Of a stretch of DNA of 64,000 bases, positions 8,100-16,247 are shown one piece after another (within the stretch, counting starts at the first letter, position 1; each line of letters opens with the position of its first letter). Under the pieces are notes generated by a model. That model searched no databases. It had not been told where the DNA came from and saw only the letters and a list, made by a program, of their open reading frames with translations. The position numbers and the translations under genes are program-made. The stretch covers positions 240,732 to 304,731 of the forward strand of contig NZ_PJIQ01000003.1 in assembly GCF_002929745.1 (NCBI RefSeq). Reading direction: 5' to 3'. Origin of the DNA: Arthrobacter sp. B1805 (GTDB lineage Bacteria; Actinomycetota; Actinomycetes; Actinomycetales; Micrococcaceae).

Positions 8100-8494
8100 C
8101 GGAGAGACCTTCTGTAGCTGGAACGTTACGGGTACCTGCGAGTAGGAACGAACGCTGGGGAGATCTTGCGGACTCCCTGCGGGAGCTCTGGTCTTGCTTG
8201 GTCCCCAGCCCCAGTGACCCGCTGACCCCGACCCCGCTCTTCAGCATTCACCCACGACGAGTAGACCCACCCCGTAGGAGTGCGTCGCTCTATGTGGCCT
8301 TCGGTTCCAGTAGCTGTCTGGTTCCTACGTCAGGCGGTTCTGACGACTCAGGAGGGTTCCTATACCGCGCCCCTACTGGTTTATCGCGAGAGGGGCTGTG
8401 AGACGCGATGGGCGTCAGTCACAGCTAGTCGGGCAGGGGCGGTCGCCGGTAGACTGGCGATCGCAACCACGTACATAGCTGGACTGGTTGCCTC
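8100..8494. other. Gene-poor integrase-upstream region
   Basis: About 400 bases with no convincing coding frame in either strand. Short open frames exist but have no start signals or protein-like composition. The region lies between the integrase 5' end and the tRNA-fragment attachment remnant, so it probably holds integrase arm-binding sites, the integrase promoter and possibly the 5' part of a short transcript that ends at the terminator at 8495-8530. No repeats clear enough to be called arm sites were seen. Confidence 0.4.
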
Positions 8495-8530
8495 GCCCGT
8501 CGGATGTTGCAAGCATCCGACGGGCTTTTT
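8495..8530 (+). terminator. Strong intrinsic terminator, plus strand
   Basis: gcccgtcggatg pairs perfectly with catccgacgggc around a 7-base loop (ttgcaag) and is followed directly by TTTTT. This is a textbook Rho-independent terminator for plus-strand transcription, although no plus-strand gene is recognised immediately upstream. Confidence 0.88.
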
Positions 8531-8612
8531 CGTGCTGGCGGAGGTTAGGCCGCGTAGGTGTACGCGGGTGCCGCGCTCGCCGGCCGAAGCTCGACGACGT
8601 TGGAACCGTCAC

Positions 8613-8655
8613 TCTTGTAAAGGGAAGGTCGTCGGTTCGATTCCGGCCAGGGGCA
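8613..8655 (+). pseudogene. tRNA 3' half (Thr-type), probable prophage att remnant
   Basis: The anticodon loop (ctTGTaa), 3' anticodon strand, variable loop, intact T-arm (gtcgg-ttcgatt-ccggc), 3' acceptor strand caggggc and discriminator A are present. Upstream bases give no D-arm or matching 5' acceptor (gcccctg). A 3' tRNA half next to an integrase is the usual signature of the displaced end at a phage attachment site. It differs from the intact tRNA-Thr(UGU) at 55,005-55,078 at several positions, so the target was a different tRNA gene, expected intact to the left of this window. Confidence 0.65.
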
Positions 8656-8686
8656 CGAGTGGGTCGGACGGGTTTTCCGACCAGCG

Positions 8687-8724
8687 AAGGAGGATGGGCA
8701 GTTCTGCCCATCCTCCTTCGCCAT
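8687..8724. terminator. Hairpin with about 15-bp stem downstream of tRNA remnant
   Basis: gaaggaggatgggca pairs with tgcccatcctccttc around gttc. It lacks a T-tract and could act in either direction. It was probably the terminator of the original tRNA gene now split by prophage insertion. Confidence 0.55.
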
Positions 8725-8860
8725 TCACGGCGGGTAGGTTGGACGCCATGGGGAAATCATCCACCGTGCCGTCCCGCCTCATGCGCATCTCGAGCGAGGC
8801 ATGGGACATGGCCACGGCAGCCGTGCGCGGCGGCGGGCATACGAGTCCCCGGCCGACGGC

Positions 8861-8947
8861 GGCGTCCTCGAGCGAGCGGGACGAGGCGTCCAGCATGCGG
8901 GCGAGGCCCCTGACCTCGCGCGGGTCCATCCCGATGATGCCTGTCAT
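8861..8947 (-). pseudogene. N-terminal piece of a WXG100/ESX-like gene, displaced
   Basis: Minus-strand codons from ATG 8947 encode about 29 residues containing IIGMDPREVRGLA and a following Leu/Ser helix. This is the typical opening helix of actinobacterial WXG100-type secreted proteins (GMDPxxVRxLA). After about residue 29 the frame loses this character and runs on as low-quality sequence into the tRNA remnant, stopping at 8609. The matching second half of such a protein lies immediately to the right on the opposite strand. I interpret this as one half of a gene broken by a local inversion. Confidence 0.4.
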
Positions 8948-8949
8948 CC

Positions 8950-9033
8950 CGCACCGCCCTGGACCGCCCCGTCGGAACCGCAGCCCGCGCCACCTTGTGG
9001 GCCGGCCCGGACGCCGAGCAGTTCCGGCAGGGA
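8950..9033 (+). pseudogene. C-terminal piece of a WXG100/ESX-like gene
   Basis: Plus-strand codons read RTALDRPVGTAARATLW followed by AGPDAEQFRQG. This gives the WxGPDAxxFR turn and start of the second helix of WXG100-like proteins. There is no start codon or leading helix on this strand. The N-terminal helix lies just to the left on the minus strand. Joining the pieces gives the usual spacing of about 38 residues between GMDP and the WxG Trp. After 9033 the similarity is lost. No functional protein is expected. Confidence 0.4.
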
Positions 9034-9167
9034 TGCCGACTTTCGGACTGGACTACTCCGCCCGGTCGGAGGACAGGACCATCGCGCTCTACCCCGAGGA
9101 CATCGGCTGGACCAGTTGGACTGTCGACGTACTCCGCGACGAAGCCGCTGGTGAGGCCCGTGGCTGA
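9033..9167 (+). CDS. Doubtful 44-aa ORF overlapping NUDIX start
   Basis: This frame starts at ATG 9033 and ends at 9167, overlapping the NUDIX start by 8 bases. The peptide is acidic and protein-like (it contains ALYPEDIGWTSW) but has no properly spaced Shine-Dalgarno: a G-rich stretch directly abuts the ATG. It may be a remnant of a gene damaged in the rearrangement seen just upstream. No family is recognised. Confidence 0.25.
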   Translation: MPTFGLDYSARSEDRTIALYPEDIGWTSWTVDVLRDEAAGEARG

Positions 9168-9579
9168 CCCGGTGATCGCCGTCACGGCTCTCTGCCTGCT
9201 CGATGACCGTGGACGCCTGCTGCTCGTCCGGAAGCGTGGCACCGAAGTGTTCATGCAGCCGGGTGGGAAGCCGGAGCCGGGCGAGACACCTGCCGAGACC
9301 GGTGTGCGCGAGCTGGTCGAGGAACTGGGTCTCGTCGTCGATGCCCCGGAGCTCACCCCGCTGGGTACCTGGGAAGGGCCGGCGGCCAACGAGCCGGACA
9401 CCCTCCTCAGGGCCACGGTCTTTCTCTGCCCGCTCCGAGGCCTCCCGGTACCGGCCGCCGAGATCGAGGAGCTGGACTGGCTCGACGTCGGGGAGATGGA
9501 GGGTCGGCGCGATCTCGCTCCACTCCTGACCGAATTCGTCGTCCCCGAACTGCTGGCGCTGGCGCGGGAGCCGGACTAG
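9160..9579 (+). CDS. NUDIX hydrolase
   Basis: The predicted protein of 139 residues belongs to the NUDIX family, which hydrolyses nucleoside diphosphates linked to another moiety. The signature GX5EX7REUXEEXGU is perfect: Gly36, Glu42, Arg50-Glu51, Glu54-Glu55 and Gly57. A short beta strand (VIAVTALCLLDD) precedes it, as in MutT-like folds. GTG 9160 is chosen since homology-like sequence starts there; GTG 9151 in the same frame is possible. The gene converges with the ABC exporter, overlapping by 4 bases. Substrate (oxidised dNTP, ADP-ribose or other) cannot be read from the sequence. Confidence 0.88.
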   Translation: MADPVIAVTALCLLDDRGRLLLVRKRGTEVFMQPGGKPEPGETPAETGVRELVEELGLVVDAPELTPLGTWEGPAANEPDTLLRATVFLCPLRGLPVPAAEIEELDWLDVGEMEGRRDLAPLLTEFVVPELLALAREPD

Positions 9580-11483
9580 GCCCCGGTGAGGGCTTCGGGT
9601 GCCTCGTCCACCGCGACGTTCTTCTGTACCGCGAACTGGGTCCGGTGCAGTTCTTCGTAGCGGCCGCCGAATTCCAGCAGTTCATCGTGCGTGCCCCGCT
9701 CCACGATCGAGCCGTTCTCCACGACCAGGATCATATCCGCGCTGCGGATGGTGGAGAGCCGGTGCGCGATTACCATGGCGGTGCGGCCCTCGAGCGCCTC
9801 GCTGAGCGCTGCCTGCACGGCGGCTTCCGATGTCGAGTCGAGGGCCGCCGTCGCCTCGTCGAGGATCACGACGCGCGGCTGCGCGAGCAGGAGCCGCGCG
9901 ATCGTCATGCGCTGGCGTTCGCCGCCGGACAGCCGGTACCCGCGCTCGCCGACCATCGTGTCGAGCTGGTCGGGCAGCGACCTGACCAGGGGCTCGAGCC
10001 GCGCGCGCCGGACGGCGTCCCACACCTCCTCCTCGGTGGCCTCGGGCCTGGCCAGCCTGAGGTTGGACAGGATGGTCTCGTGGAACAGGTGGCCGTCCTG
10101 CGTCACCATTCCGAGCGTATGGCGCATCGAGGCGAAGGTGACGTCGCGGACGTCGATCCCGGACAGCCGGACCGCCCCGCTGTCGACGTCGTACAGGCGG
10201 GCGAGGAGCTGGGCGATGGTCGATTTCCCTGCGCCCGAGGTACCCACCAGGGCGACGGTCTGTCCGGGCTCGATCCGGAAGGACACGCCGTGGAGCACCT
10301 CCTCGCCACCCCGGGTGTCGAGCGTCGAGACCTCCTCGAGGGAGGCGAGGGACACCTTGTCCGCGGAGGGGTAGGCGAAGCGGACGTCGTCGAACTCCAC
10401 GGCGACGGGCCCGGGCGGCACGCTGACGGCGTCGGGCTTCTCCTGGATGAGCGGCTCGAGATCCAGCACCTCGAACACGCGCTCGAAGCTGACGATCGCG
10501 CTCATGATCTCCACACGCGCGTTCGCGAGACTGGTCAGCGGCGCGTAGAGGCGCGTGAGCAGGAGCGCGAGGGTGACGACCTCGCCCGTGTCGAGCTGCC
10601 CGGCGAGCGCCAGGAAGCCGCCGAGTCCGTAGACCAGGGCCAGGGCCAGCGCGGAGACGAGCATGAGGGCCGTGAAGAACACGAACTGCAGCATCGCCGT
10701 CCTCACGCCGATGTCGCGGACGCGGGCGGCACGTACCCGGAACTCCTCCGCCTCGTCGTCTGGCCTGCCGAACAACTTAACCAGCGTGGCGCCGGGCGCG
10801 GAGAACCGCTCGGTCATCTGCGTGCTCATCGCGGAGTTGTGGTCGGCCGCCTCGCGCCGGAGGGCGGCCAGCCGGCTTCCCATCCGGCGGGCCGGGACCA
10901 GGAAGATGGGCAGCATGACGACGGCCAGTACGGTCACCAGCCACGACGTGCTCAGCATGACGATCAGCGTGAGGATGAGGGCCACCAGGTTGGTGACGAC
11001 GCCGGAGAGCGTCCCGCTGAAGGCCTGCTGGGCACCGATGACATCGTTGTTCAGGCGGCTCACCAGGGCGCCGGTGCGGGTCCGGGTGAAGAAGGCGACC
11101 GGCATCTTCTGCACGTGGTTGAAGACGGCAGTGCGGAGGTCGAGGATGACGCCCTCGCCGATGCGCGCCGAGTACCAGCGCGTGACGAGCGACACCGCGG
11201 CATCCGCGACGGCCACCAGGGCGATGACGACGGCGAGCCACACGACCGTGCGCACCTCCCCGCGGGCGACGATGACGTCCACCAACTGCCCGGCGAGGAC
11301 CGGTGTCGCCACAGCGAGGAAGGCCCCCACGACGGAGAGCAGGATGAAGAGCACCAGCTTGGACCGGTAGGGGACGGCGAAGGTGAGGATGCGGCGCACA
11401 GACTCCTTCGAGAAGCCGTGCTTGCCGTCCTTCGCCGTCGAGATCTTGTACAGCGAGCTCCAGGCCGCGCCTTCCATGCTCAT
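9576..11483 (-). CDS. ABC exporter, fused membrane and ATPase domains
   Basis: This 635-residue type IV ABC half-transporter has a cytoplasmic N-terminal stretch, a six-helix transmembrane domain (about 55-340) and a nucleotide-binding domain (about 375-610). The Walker A GTSGAGKST lies near 412-420, the ABC signature LSGGERQR near 516, Walker B VVILDEATAALD near 534, and the H-loop reads AHRLST. It probably works as a homodimer exporting a lipid, peptide or drug. ATG 11483 (MSMEG) has ggaagga about 7 bases upstream and is preferred over the longer frame from 11585. The neighbouring genes give no substrate clue. Confidence 0.92.
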   Translation of the reverse strand: MSMEGAAWSSLYKISTAKDGKHGFSKESVRRILTFAVPYRSKLVLFILLSVVGAFLAVATPVLAGQLVDVIVARGEVRTVVWLAVVIALVAVADAAVSLVTRWYSARIGEGVILDLRTAVFNHVQKMPVAFFTRTRTGALVSRLNNDVIGAQQAFSGTLSGVVTNLVALILTLIVMLSTSWLVTVLAVVMLPIFLVPARRMGSRLAALRREAADHNSAMSTQMTERFSAPGATLVKLFGRPDDEAEEFRVRAARVRDIGVRTAMLQFVFFTALMLVSALALALVYGLGGFLALAGQLDTGEVVTLALLLTRLYAPLTSLANARVEIMSAIVSFERVFEVLDLEPLIQEKPDAVSVPPGPVAVEFDDVRFAYPSADKVSLASLEEVSTLDTRGGEEVLHGVSFRIEPGQTVALVGTSGAGKSTIAQLLARLYDVDSGAVRLSGIDVRDVTFASMRHTLGMVTQDGHLFHETILSNLRLARPEATEEEVWDAVRRARLEPLVRSLPDQLDTMVGERGYRLSGGERQRMTIARLLLAQPRVVILDEATAALDSTSEAAVQAALSEALEGRTAMVIAHRLSTIRSADMILVVENGSIVERGTHDELLEFGGRYEELHRTQFAVQKNVAVDEAPEALTGA

Positions 11484-11705
11484 AGCGATTCCTTCCGTGG
11501 ATGCCAGTTCCAGCGTAGGTCGCCGGTTCCTGGACCCCTGCCGCAACACTTCGGAACAATAAGTGGATGCTCCGGTGTTGATCACAGTAGTGTTCGACTC
11601 CGGTCCCGGCTGGGTGGAGCGGTCCTACTGAGGGTTCAAGCTGTCCACAGCCCCTTCTATTTCCCCCACCTGCCGTGCCCGTCCAACCAGACCGAAGGAA
11701 ATCCC

Positions 11706-12524
11706 ATGAAGAACCGCCTGTCCATCCTCGGTGCCGCTGCAGCGCTCGCGCTCGCCGGCTGTGCTTCCTCCTCGACACCAGCGGGCGAAGGTGGAGCGGC
11801 GTCCGAGGCCGCGGCCCCGACCTCGCTCCAGGAGATCCAGGACGCCGGCGTGCTCACAGTGGGCACCGAGGGCACGTACAAGCCCTTCAGCTATCACGAG
11901 GGCGGTAGCGGCGAGCTGACCGGGTACGACGTCGAGGTCATCACGGCGGTCGCCGAGAAGATGGGCGTGGAGGCCGAGTTCGAGGAGACGCAGTGGGACG
12001 CGATCTTCGCGGGCCTCGAAGCGGGCCGCTTCGACGTCATCGCGAACCAGGTATCCATCACGGACGAGCGCAAGGAGACCTACGACTTCTCCGAGCCGTA
12101 CACCGTCAGCTCGGGCGTGATCGTCACGACGGCGGACAACACCGACATCACCTCCTTCGAGGACCTCTCCGGCAAGACGACCGCGCAGTCACTGACCAGC
12201 AACTGGTACGAGCTGGCGCAGGAGGCCGGCGCCGACGTCGAACCGGTGGAGGGCTGGGCGCAGTCCATCACCCTCCTCGAGCAGGGTCGGGTGGACGCGA
12301 CCATCAACGACGAGCTGACCTACCTCGACTACCAGAAGACCAACAACAACGAGGGCATCAAGGTCGCGGCCACCACCGACGAGACGTCGGAGAGCGCGGT
12401 CGCGGTCCGCAAGGGCAGCACCGAACTCGTGGACGCCATCAACGCCGCGCTGGACGAACTGCGCGCGGACGGTACCCTCGCCGCCATCTCCGAGAAGTAC
12501 TTCGGCTCCGACGTCAGCGAGTGA
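11706..12524 (+). CDS. Amino acid ABC transporter substrate-binding lipoprotein
   Basis: This 272-residue periplasmic-binding-protein-like lipoprotein has a signal peptide ending in the lipobox LAGC with Cys19 as lipidation site, then a Ser/Ala/Gly/Glu linker. The mature domain starts at LTVGTEGTYKPFSY and contains GYDVEVITAVAEKMG, WDAIFAGLEAGRFDVI and ERKETYDFSEPY. These are the hallmarks of family 3 solute-binding proteins for polar amino acids (GlnH/HisJ/cystine type). aaggaaa lies 8 bases before the ATG. It is first in a three-gene operon with the permease and ATPase. It senses and delivers extracellular amino acid to the importer. Confidence 0.95.
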   Translation: MKNRLSILGAAAALALAGCASSSTPAGEGGAASEAAAPTSLQEIQDAGVLTVGTEGTYKPFSYHEGGSGELTGYDVEVITAVAEKMGVEAEFEETQWDAIFAGLEAGRFDVIANQVSITDERKETYDFSEPYTVSSGVIVTTADNTDITSFEDLSGKTTAQSLTSNWYELAQEAGADVEPVEGWAQSITLLEQGRVDATINDELTYLDYQKTNNNEGIKVAATTDETSESAVAVRKGSTELVDAINAALDELRADGTLAAISEKYFGSDVSE

Positions 12525-12591
12525 CTCCGGCGCTAGGGTGGATCGTGTCGGCCCCGACCAGGCGGGGCCCGCGACCCGGAGGGGCTGACTG

Positions 12592-13251
12592 ATGGACTGG
12601 GAGCTGGTGCGCACCTCGTTCTGGCCCATGGTCCAGGGCAGCTTGATGGGGACGATCCCGCTCTCGCTCGCGTCCTTCGTGATCGGCCTCGCCCTCGCGC
12701 TCGTCGTCGCGCTCATGCGCATCAGCCGGCAGCCGGTGCTTGCCGGCATCGCGCGGTTCTACGTATCCGTCATCCGGGGCACGCCCCTGCTGGTGCAGCT
12801 GTTCGTCATCTTCTACGGACTGCCGTCGATCGGCTTGACCATCGACCCCTGGCCGAGCGCCATCATCGCGTTCTCGCTCAATGTGGGGGGCTATGCGGCC
12901 GAGATCCTGAGGGCGGCGATCCTGTCCGTGCCGAAGGGCCAGTGGGAGGCGTGCCATACCATCGGGATGTCCCGCGCGGTCACCCTGCGTCGGGTCATCC
13001 TGCCGCAGGCGGCGCGGGTGTCGGTACCGCCGCTGTCCAATACGTTCATCAGCCTCGTCAAGGACACCTCGCTCGCGTCGGTGATCCTGGTGACCGAGCT
13101 GTTCCGCGAGGCCCAGCAGATTGCCGCCTTCTCCCAGCAGTTCATGCTGGTGTACGTCGAGGCGGCTGCGATCTACTGGGTGATCTGCCTGGTCCTGTCC
13201 AGCGGCCAGTCCGCGCTCGAGAAGAGGTTGGACCGCTATGTTGCCCACTGA
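12592..13251 (+). CDS. Amino acid ABC transporter permease
   Basis: The product has 219 residues, with about five transmembrane helices and the HisM/GlnP-type inner-membrane signature. RGTPLLVQLF occurs near residues 62-71, and the EAA-like loop reads EACHTIGMSRAVTLRRVILPQAAR, which docks the ATPase. ggaggg lies about 9 bases before ATG 12592. The 67-base gap to the lipoprotein gene and the 14-base overlap with the ATPase gene fit a single operon. It likely forms a homodimeric channel. Confidence 0.94.
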   Translation: MDWELVRTSFWPMVQGSLMGTIPLSLASFVIGLALALVVALMRISRQPVLAGIARFYVSVIRGTPLLVQLFVIFYGLPSIGLTIDPWPSAIIAFSLNVGGYAAEILRAAILSVPKGQWEACHTIGMSRAVTLRRVILPQAARVSVPPLSNTFISLVKDTSLASVILVTELFREAQQIAAFSQQFMLVYVEAAAIYWVICLVLSSGQSALEKRLDRYVAH

Positions 13252-14029
13252 TCCCCTGCGTCCGCCCGCCGCGGAAGGTCCGCTCCTGACCGTCACCGGC
13301 CTGCAGAAATCCTTCGGCAGCAACCAGGTCCTCAGGTCCATCGACCTGCACATCGACAGCGGCCAGGTCGTCGCCCTGGTGGGCCCGTCGGGTTCGGGCA
13401 AGACCACGGTGCTGCGGTGCCTCAACGGGCTGGAGACCCCCGACGGCGGAACCATCACCTTCCGCGGTGCCCCGCCGGTGGAATTCAGCGCGAAGGTCAC
13501 AAAGAAGGAAGCGCTGTCGCTTCGGGACCACAGCGCCATGGTCTTCCAGAACTACAACCTCTTCCCTCACATGACGGTCCTCGAGAACGTCATCGAGGGT
13601 CCTGTCCAGGTGCAGAAGGTACCGCGGAAGGACGCCGTCGCCGATGCCGAGCGGCTGCTCGCGCGCGTCGGGCTCGCCGAGAAGCGGGACGATTACCCGT
13701 TCAACCTGTCCGGCGGGCAGCAGCAGCGCGTCGGCATCGTCCGCGCGCTGGCCCTGCAGCCCGATCTGCTCCTCTTCGACGAGCCGACGTCGGCCCTCGA
13801 TCCCGAACTGGTGGGCGAGGTACTCACCGTCATCAAGGAGCTCGCCGACGAGAAGTGGACCATGGTGATCGTGACCCACGAGCTGGCCTTCGCCCGCGAG
13901 GTCGCCGACGAAGTGGTGTTCATGGACGGCGGGGTGGTGGTGGAGCACGGCCACCCGGACCAGGTGCTGCGATCTCCCCGGGAGGAGCGCACCCGGCGGT
14001 TCGTGCAACGCCTGCTCAACCCGTTCTGA
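13238..14029 (+). CDS. Amino acid ABC transporter ATP-binding protein
   Basis: This 263-residue protein powers the importer encoded upstream. Walker A GPSGSGKTT is at residues 49-57, the Q-loop lies in MVFQNYNLFPHM, the signature is LSGGQQQRVGI, Walker B is LLLFDEPTSALDPE, and the H-loop is VIVTHELAFA. The sequence is of the GlnQ/HisP polar amino acid class. Its start lies inside the permease gene (14-base overlap), so translation is coupled. A 37-base gap separates it from the convergent fdhD gene. Confidence 0.95.
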   Translation: MLPTDPLRPPAAEGPLLTVTGLQKSFGSNQVLRSIDLHIDSGQVVALVGPSGSGKTTVLRCLNGLETPDGGTITFRGAPPVEFSAKVTKKEALSLRDHSAMVFQNYNLFPHMTVLENVIEGPVQVQKVPRKDAVADAERLLARVGLAEKRDDYPFNLSGGQQQRVGIVRALALQPDLLLFDEPTSALDPELVGEVLTVIKELADEKWTMVIVTHELAFAREVADEVVFMDGGVVVEHGHPDQVLRSPREERTRRFVQRLLNPF

Positions 14030-14066
14030 CCGACGACCCTGCCGTACGTCCCCGAGGGAGCGCCGC

Positions 14067-14894
14067 TCAGGCTGCGATCCGCTCCGGGTGCGAGTAGCAG
14101 TTCAGCGACGTCCCGCGGCTGAAGCCCACCAGCGTGAGCCCGGCGTCGTCGGCCAGGTCGGCTGCCAGCGACGACGGGGCGCTGACGGCGGCCAGCACGG
14201 GGATCCCCGCGAGCTGCGCCTTCTGCACGAGTTCGAAGGACGCCCGGCCCGACACCTGCAGGATGGTTCCACGCAGGGGCAGCATGCCCTCCCGCAACGC
14301 CCAGCCCACCACCTTGTCGACGGCATTGTGGCGTCCTACGTCCTCCCGCAGGCACAGCAGCTCCCCCTCGGCGGTGAAGAGGCCCGCGGCATGGACCCCG
14401 CCCGTGCGGTCGAACAGCTTCTGGCTCTCACGCAACCGGTCGGGCAGAGACGCCAGGACCCTGAGGTCGACGGACGCAGTATCGGTGCGGAGGTCGAAGC
14501 GCGACGACTTGCGGACGGCGTCGATCGACGCGGTTCCGCAGATGCCGCAGGAGCTCGACGTGTACACGTGGCGTTCCATCGCGGTGTCCGGGAGCTCGAC
14601 GCCCGGGCGCAGCTGCGCTTCGACCACGTTGAAGGTCTGCTGGCCGTTCTCGTCCACGCCGGCGCAGTAGCGCAGGCTGGGAAGCTGTCCGGGCTCCCAG
14701 ACCACACCCTCGGAGACGAGGAACCCTGCCACCAGGTCGAAGTCCTCGCCCGGCGTACGCATCGTGACGGTGAACGCGCTACCACCGAGCCGGATCTCCA
14801 GCGGTTCCTCCCCCGCCAGGACGTCCTCGCGCCGTCCCGTCTGCGCTCCGATGCGGAACTTCGTGATGCGTCGTCGCTGCGTGACCCGGTTCAT
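14067..14894 (-). CDS. fdhD: Formate dehydrogenase accessory sulfurtransferase FdhD
   Basis: This 275-residue cytoplasmic protein transfers sulfur from a cysteine desulfurase to the bis-MGD molybdenum cofactor before its insertion into formate dehydrogenase. The family motif TSSSCGICG is present with Cys116 and Cys119, and the N-terminal EEPLEIRLGG and FTVTMRTPGEDFDLVAGF blocks are typical. The length is normal for the family. It lies immediately downstream of the Moco operon (moeA) on the same strand with a 90-base gap, so it may be co-expressed. No formate dehydrogenase subunit gene is in this window. Confidence 0.95.
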   Translation of the reverse strand: MNRVTQRRRITKFRIGAQTGRREDVLAGEEPLEIRLGGSAFTVTMRTPGEDFDLVAGFLVSEGVVWEPGQLPSLRYCAGVDENGQQTFNVVEAQLRPGVELPDTAMERHVYTSSSCGICGTASIDAVRKSSRFDLRTDTASVDLRVLASLPDRLRESQKLFDRTGGVHAAGLFTAEGELLCLREDVGRHNAVDKVVGWALREGMLPLRGTILQVSGRASFELVQKAQLAGIPVLAAVSAPSSLAADLADDAGLTLVGFSRGTSLNCYSHPERIAA

Positions 14895-14927
14895 CCGGCA
14901 CTCCTTACCTCGGCCCTACCCTGAGGT

Positions 14928-14950
14928 TAGTTGACTTCGATCAACTTCTC
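14928..14950. promoter_or_regulatory. Inverted repeat between moeA and fdhD
   Basis: agttga-cttcga-tcaact is a 6-bp-arm inverted repeat in the moeA-fdhD gap, about 38 bases before the fdhD start. It could be an operator for fdhD or a weak terminator after moeA. The short arms do not decide between these. Confidence 0.3.
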
Positions 14951-14984
14951 GCGCCCTACTTCGGCACGGCCATCGGAGCTGGCG

Positions 14985-16247
14985 TCAGCGTGCCGTCCAG
15001 GGCAGTGCCAGGGCCGGAACGACGTCGCCCGGTGCGCACCCGGCCGGCGGCACCACCAGGACGCCGTCGGCGCTCGCCAGCCCCCGCAGCATCCCGGAAC
15101 GCTGGTGCGTACTCGGGACAGCGCGGCCGGCTTCGAGCCGATAGGGCACGAGACGGCTGCGACCGGGGAGTGGCTCGAAGGCGTCCGCGATGCTGACCGT
15201 CGCCGGATCCTCCAGGGGTGAGCCCCGCAGTCCGGCGAGCAGGGGGCCCGCGACCGTGAGCATGGCCATCATCGCTGCCAGCGGATTGCCGGGCAGCCCC
15301 ACCAGGAACCGCCCGTCGGGCAACCGCGCCAGGAGTGTCGGGTGCCCGGGCCGCATCGAGATGCCGTCGATGATCATCTCCGCACCGAGCTCGGTCAGGG
15401 CCCGCCGGATGTGATCTGCGGACGAACTGCCGGTTCCCCCTGTCGTGATCAGCACGTCGCCGGATGCCCTCGCGAGCGAGAACTCATCGGTCGGTTCCGC
15501 GCTGATGGCGGCGATGACGTCGTCGAGGTCGTCCTTCGCCCGACCGGCGACATCGACGTGCCCTCCCAGCATCGCGACGAACCCGGGGAGTTGCGGTCCG
15601 AAGGTGTCGCGGACCTGCCCGGGGAGCGGAAGTCCATGGTCGATGACCTCGTCGCCCGTCATGAGCAGCGACACCCTCGGCGCACGAAGGACCGTGAGGG
15701 TGTCATGCCCGCACACGGCGGCGAGGGCGATCTGTGCCGGGTTCAGCACGACGCCGGCCGGGATCGCCTCGGCTCCTTCAGCAGCTTCCTCCCCCGCAGG
15801 GCGCACATGCTCATGGTGTGCCGGCTCGTCCTGCCGCGCGGACTCGTTGCGTTCCAGGACGCTGCCGCGGACCGAGCCGTGCTCCGTCCGCAGGATGCCC
15901 GAAGCGTTCCGGGGAACGACACCTCCCGTGAGGATGAAGGTCGCCTCGCCGGGAGCGAGCGAGATCTCCCCCGAGTCGGCATGCGGCGCGGCCCTGCCCC
16001 GCGGATGCTCTTCCGGCTCGGCATGGCCGACGAGCGTCCACGGCGGCTCGCCGTTCACGGCCCAGCCATCCATGGCCGACGACGCATAGTGCGGGATGTC
16101 CTGCAACGCCCGTACCGGTTCGGCGAGCGTCTGACCCAGGGCATCGGCGAGGTTCACGGTCTGGAACGGAAGCGGTCGCCCGGCCTCGTGCGCGAGCCTG
16201 CGCGCGACGGACCAATCGACGTTGCGTGCGCCTGCAGTCTCGCTCAT
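14985..16247 (-). CDS. moeA: Molybdopterin molybdenumtransferase MoeA
   Basis: This 420-residue enzyme inserts molybdate into adenylylated molybdopterin, the last step of Moco synthesis. It shows the N-terminal ALGQTLAEPV and YASSAMDGWAV blocks, the MoCF-type nucleotide-binding stretch with TTGGTGSSSADHIRRAL, and the GLPGNPLAAM motif. A charged Arg/Glu/His-rich insertion (ERNESARQDEPAHHEHVRP) sits in the domain that usually carries a short loop. Start ATG 16247 overlaps the DUF6457 stop (ATGA). It forms the end of the HNH-mobA-DUF6457-moeA operon. Confidence 0.94.
   Translation of the reverse strand: MSETAGARNVDWSVARRLAHEAGRPLPFQTVNLADALGQTLAEPVRALQDIPHYASSAMDGWAVNGEPPWTLVGHAEPEEHPRGRAAPHADSGEISLAPGEATFILTGGVVPRNASGILRTEHGSVRGSVLERNESARQDEPAHHEHVRPAGEEAAEGAEAIPAGVVLNPAQIALAAVCGHDTLTVLRAPRVSLLMTGDEVIDHGLPLPGQVRDTFGPQLPGFVAMLGGHVDVAGRAKDDLDDVIAAISAEPTDEFSLARASGDVLITTGGTGSSSADHIRRALTELGAEMIIDGISMRPGHPTLLARLPDGRFLVGLPGNPLAAMMAMLTVAGPLLAGLRGSPLEDPATVSIADAFEPLPGRSRLVPYRLEAGRAVPSTHQRSGMLRGLASADGVLVVPPAGCAPGDVVPALALPWTAR

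Noticed and set aside
8590..8660. Intact tRNA-Thr at 8590
   Set aside because: No D-arm and no 5' acceptor strand complementary to caggggc, so only the 3' half is present.
8415..8711. 98-residue minus-strand frame with GRNRTDD motif
   Set aside because: The motif is the translation of the tRNA 3' fragment, a common artefact of tRNA-overlapping frames.
9645..12524. 959-residue plus-strand frame through the exporter and into the lipoprotein gene
   Set aside because: Its C-terminal part is the true lipoprotein; the first ~680 residues are antisense to the ABC exporter.
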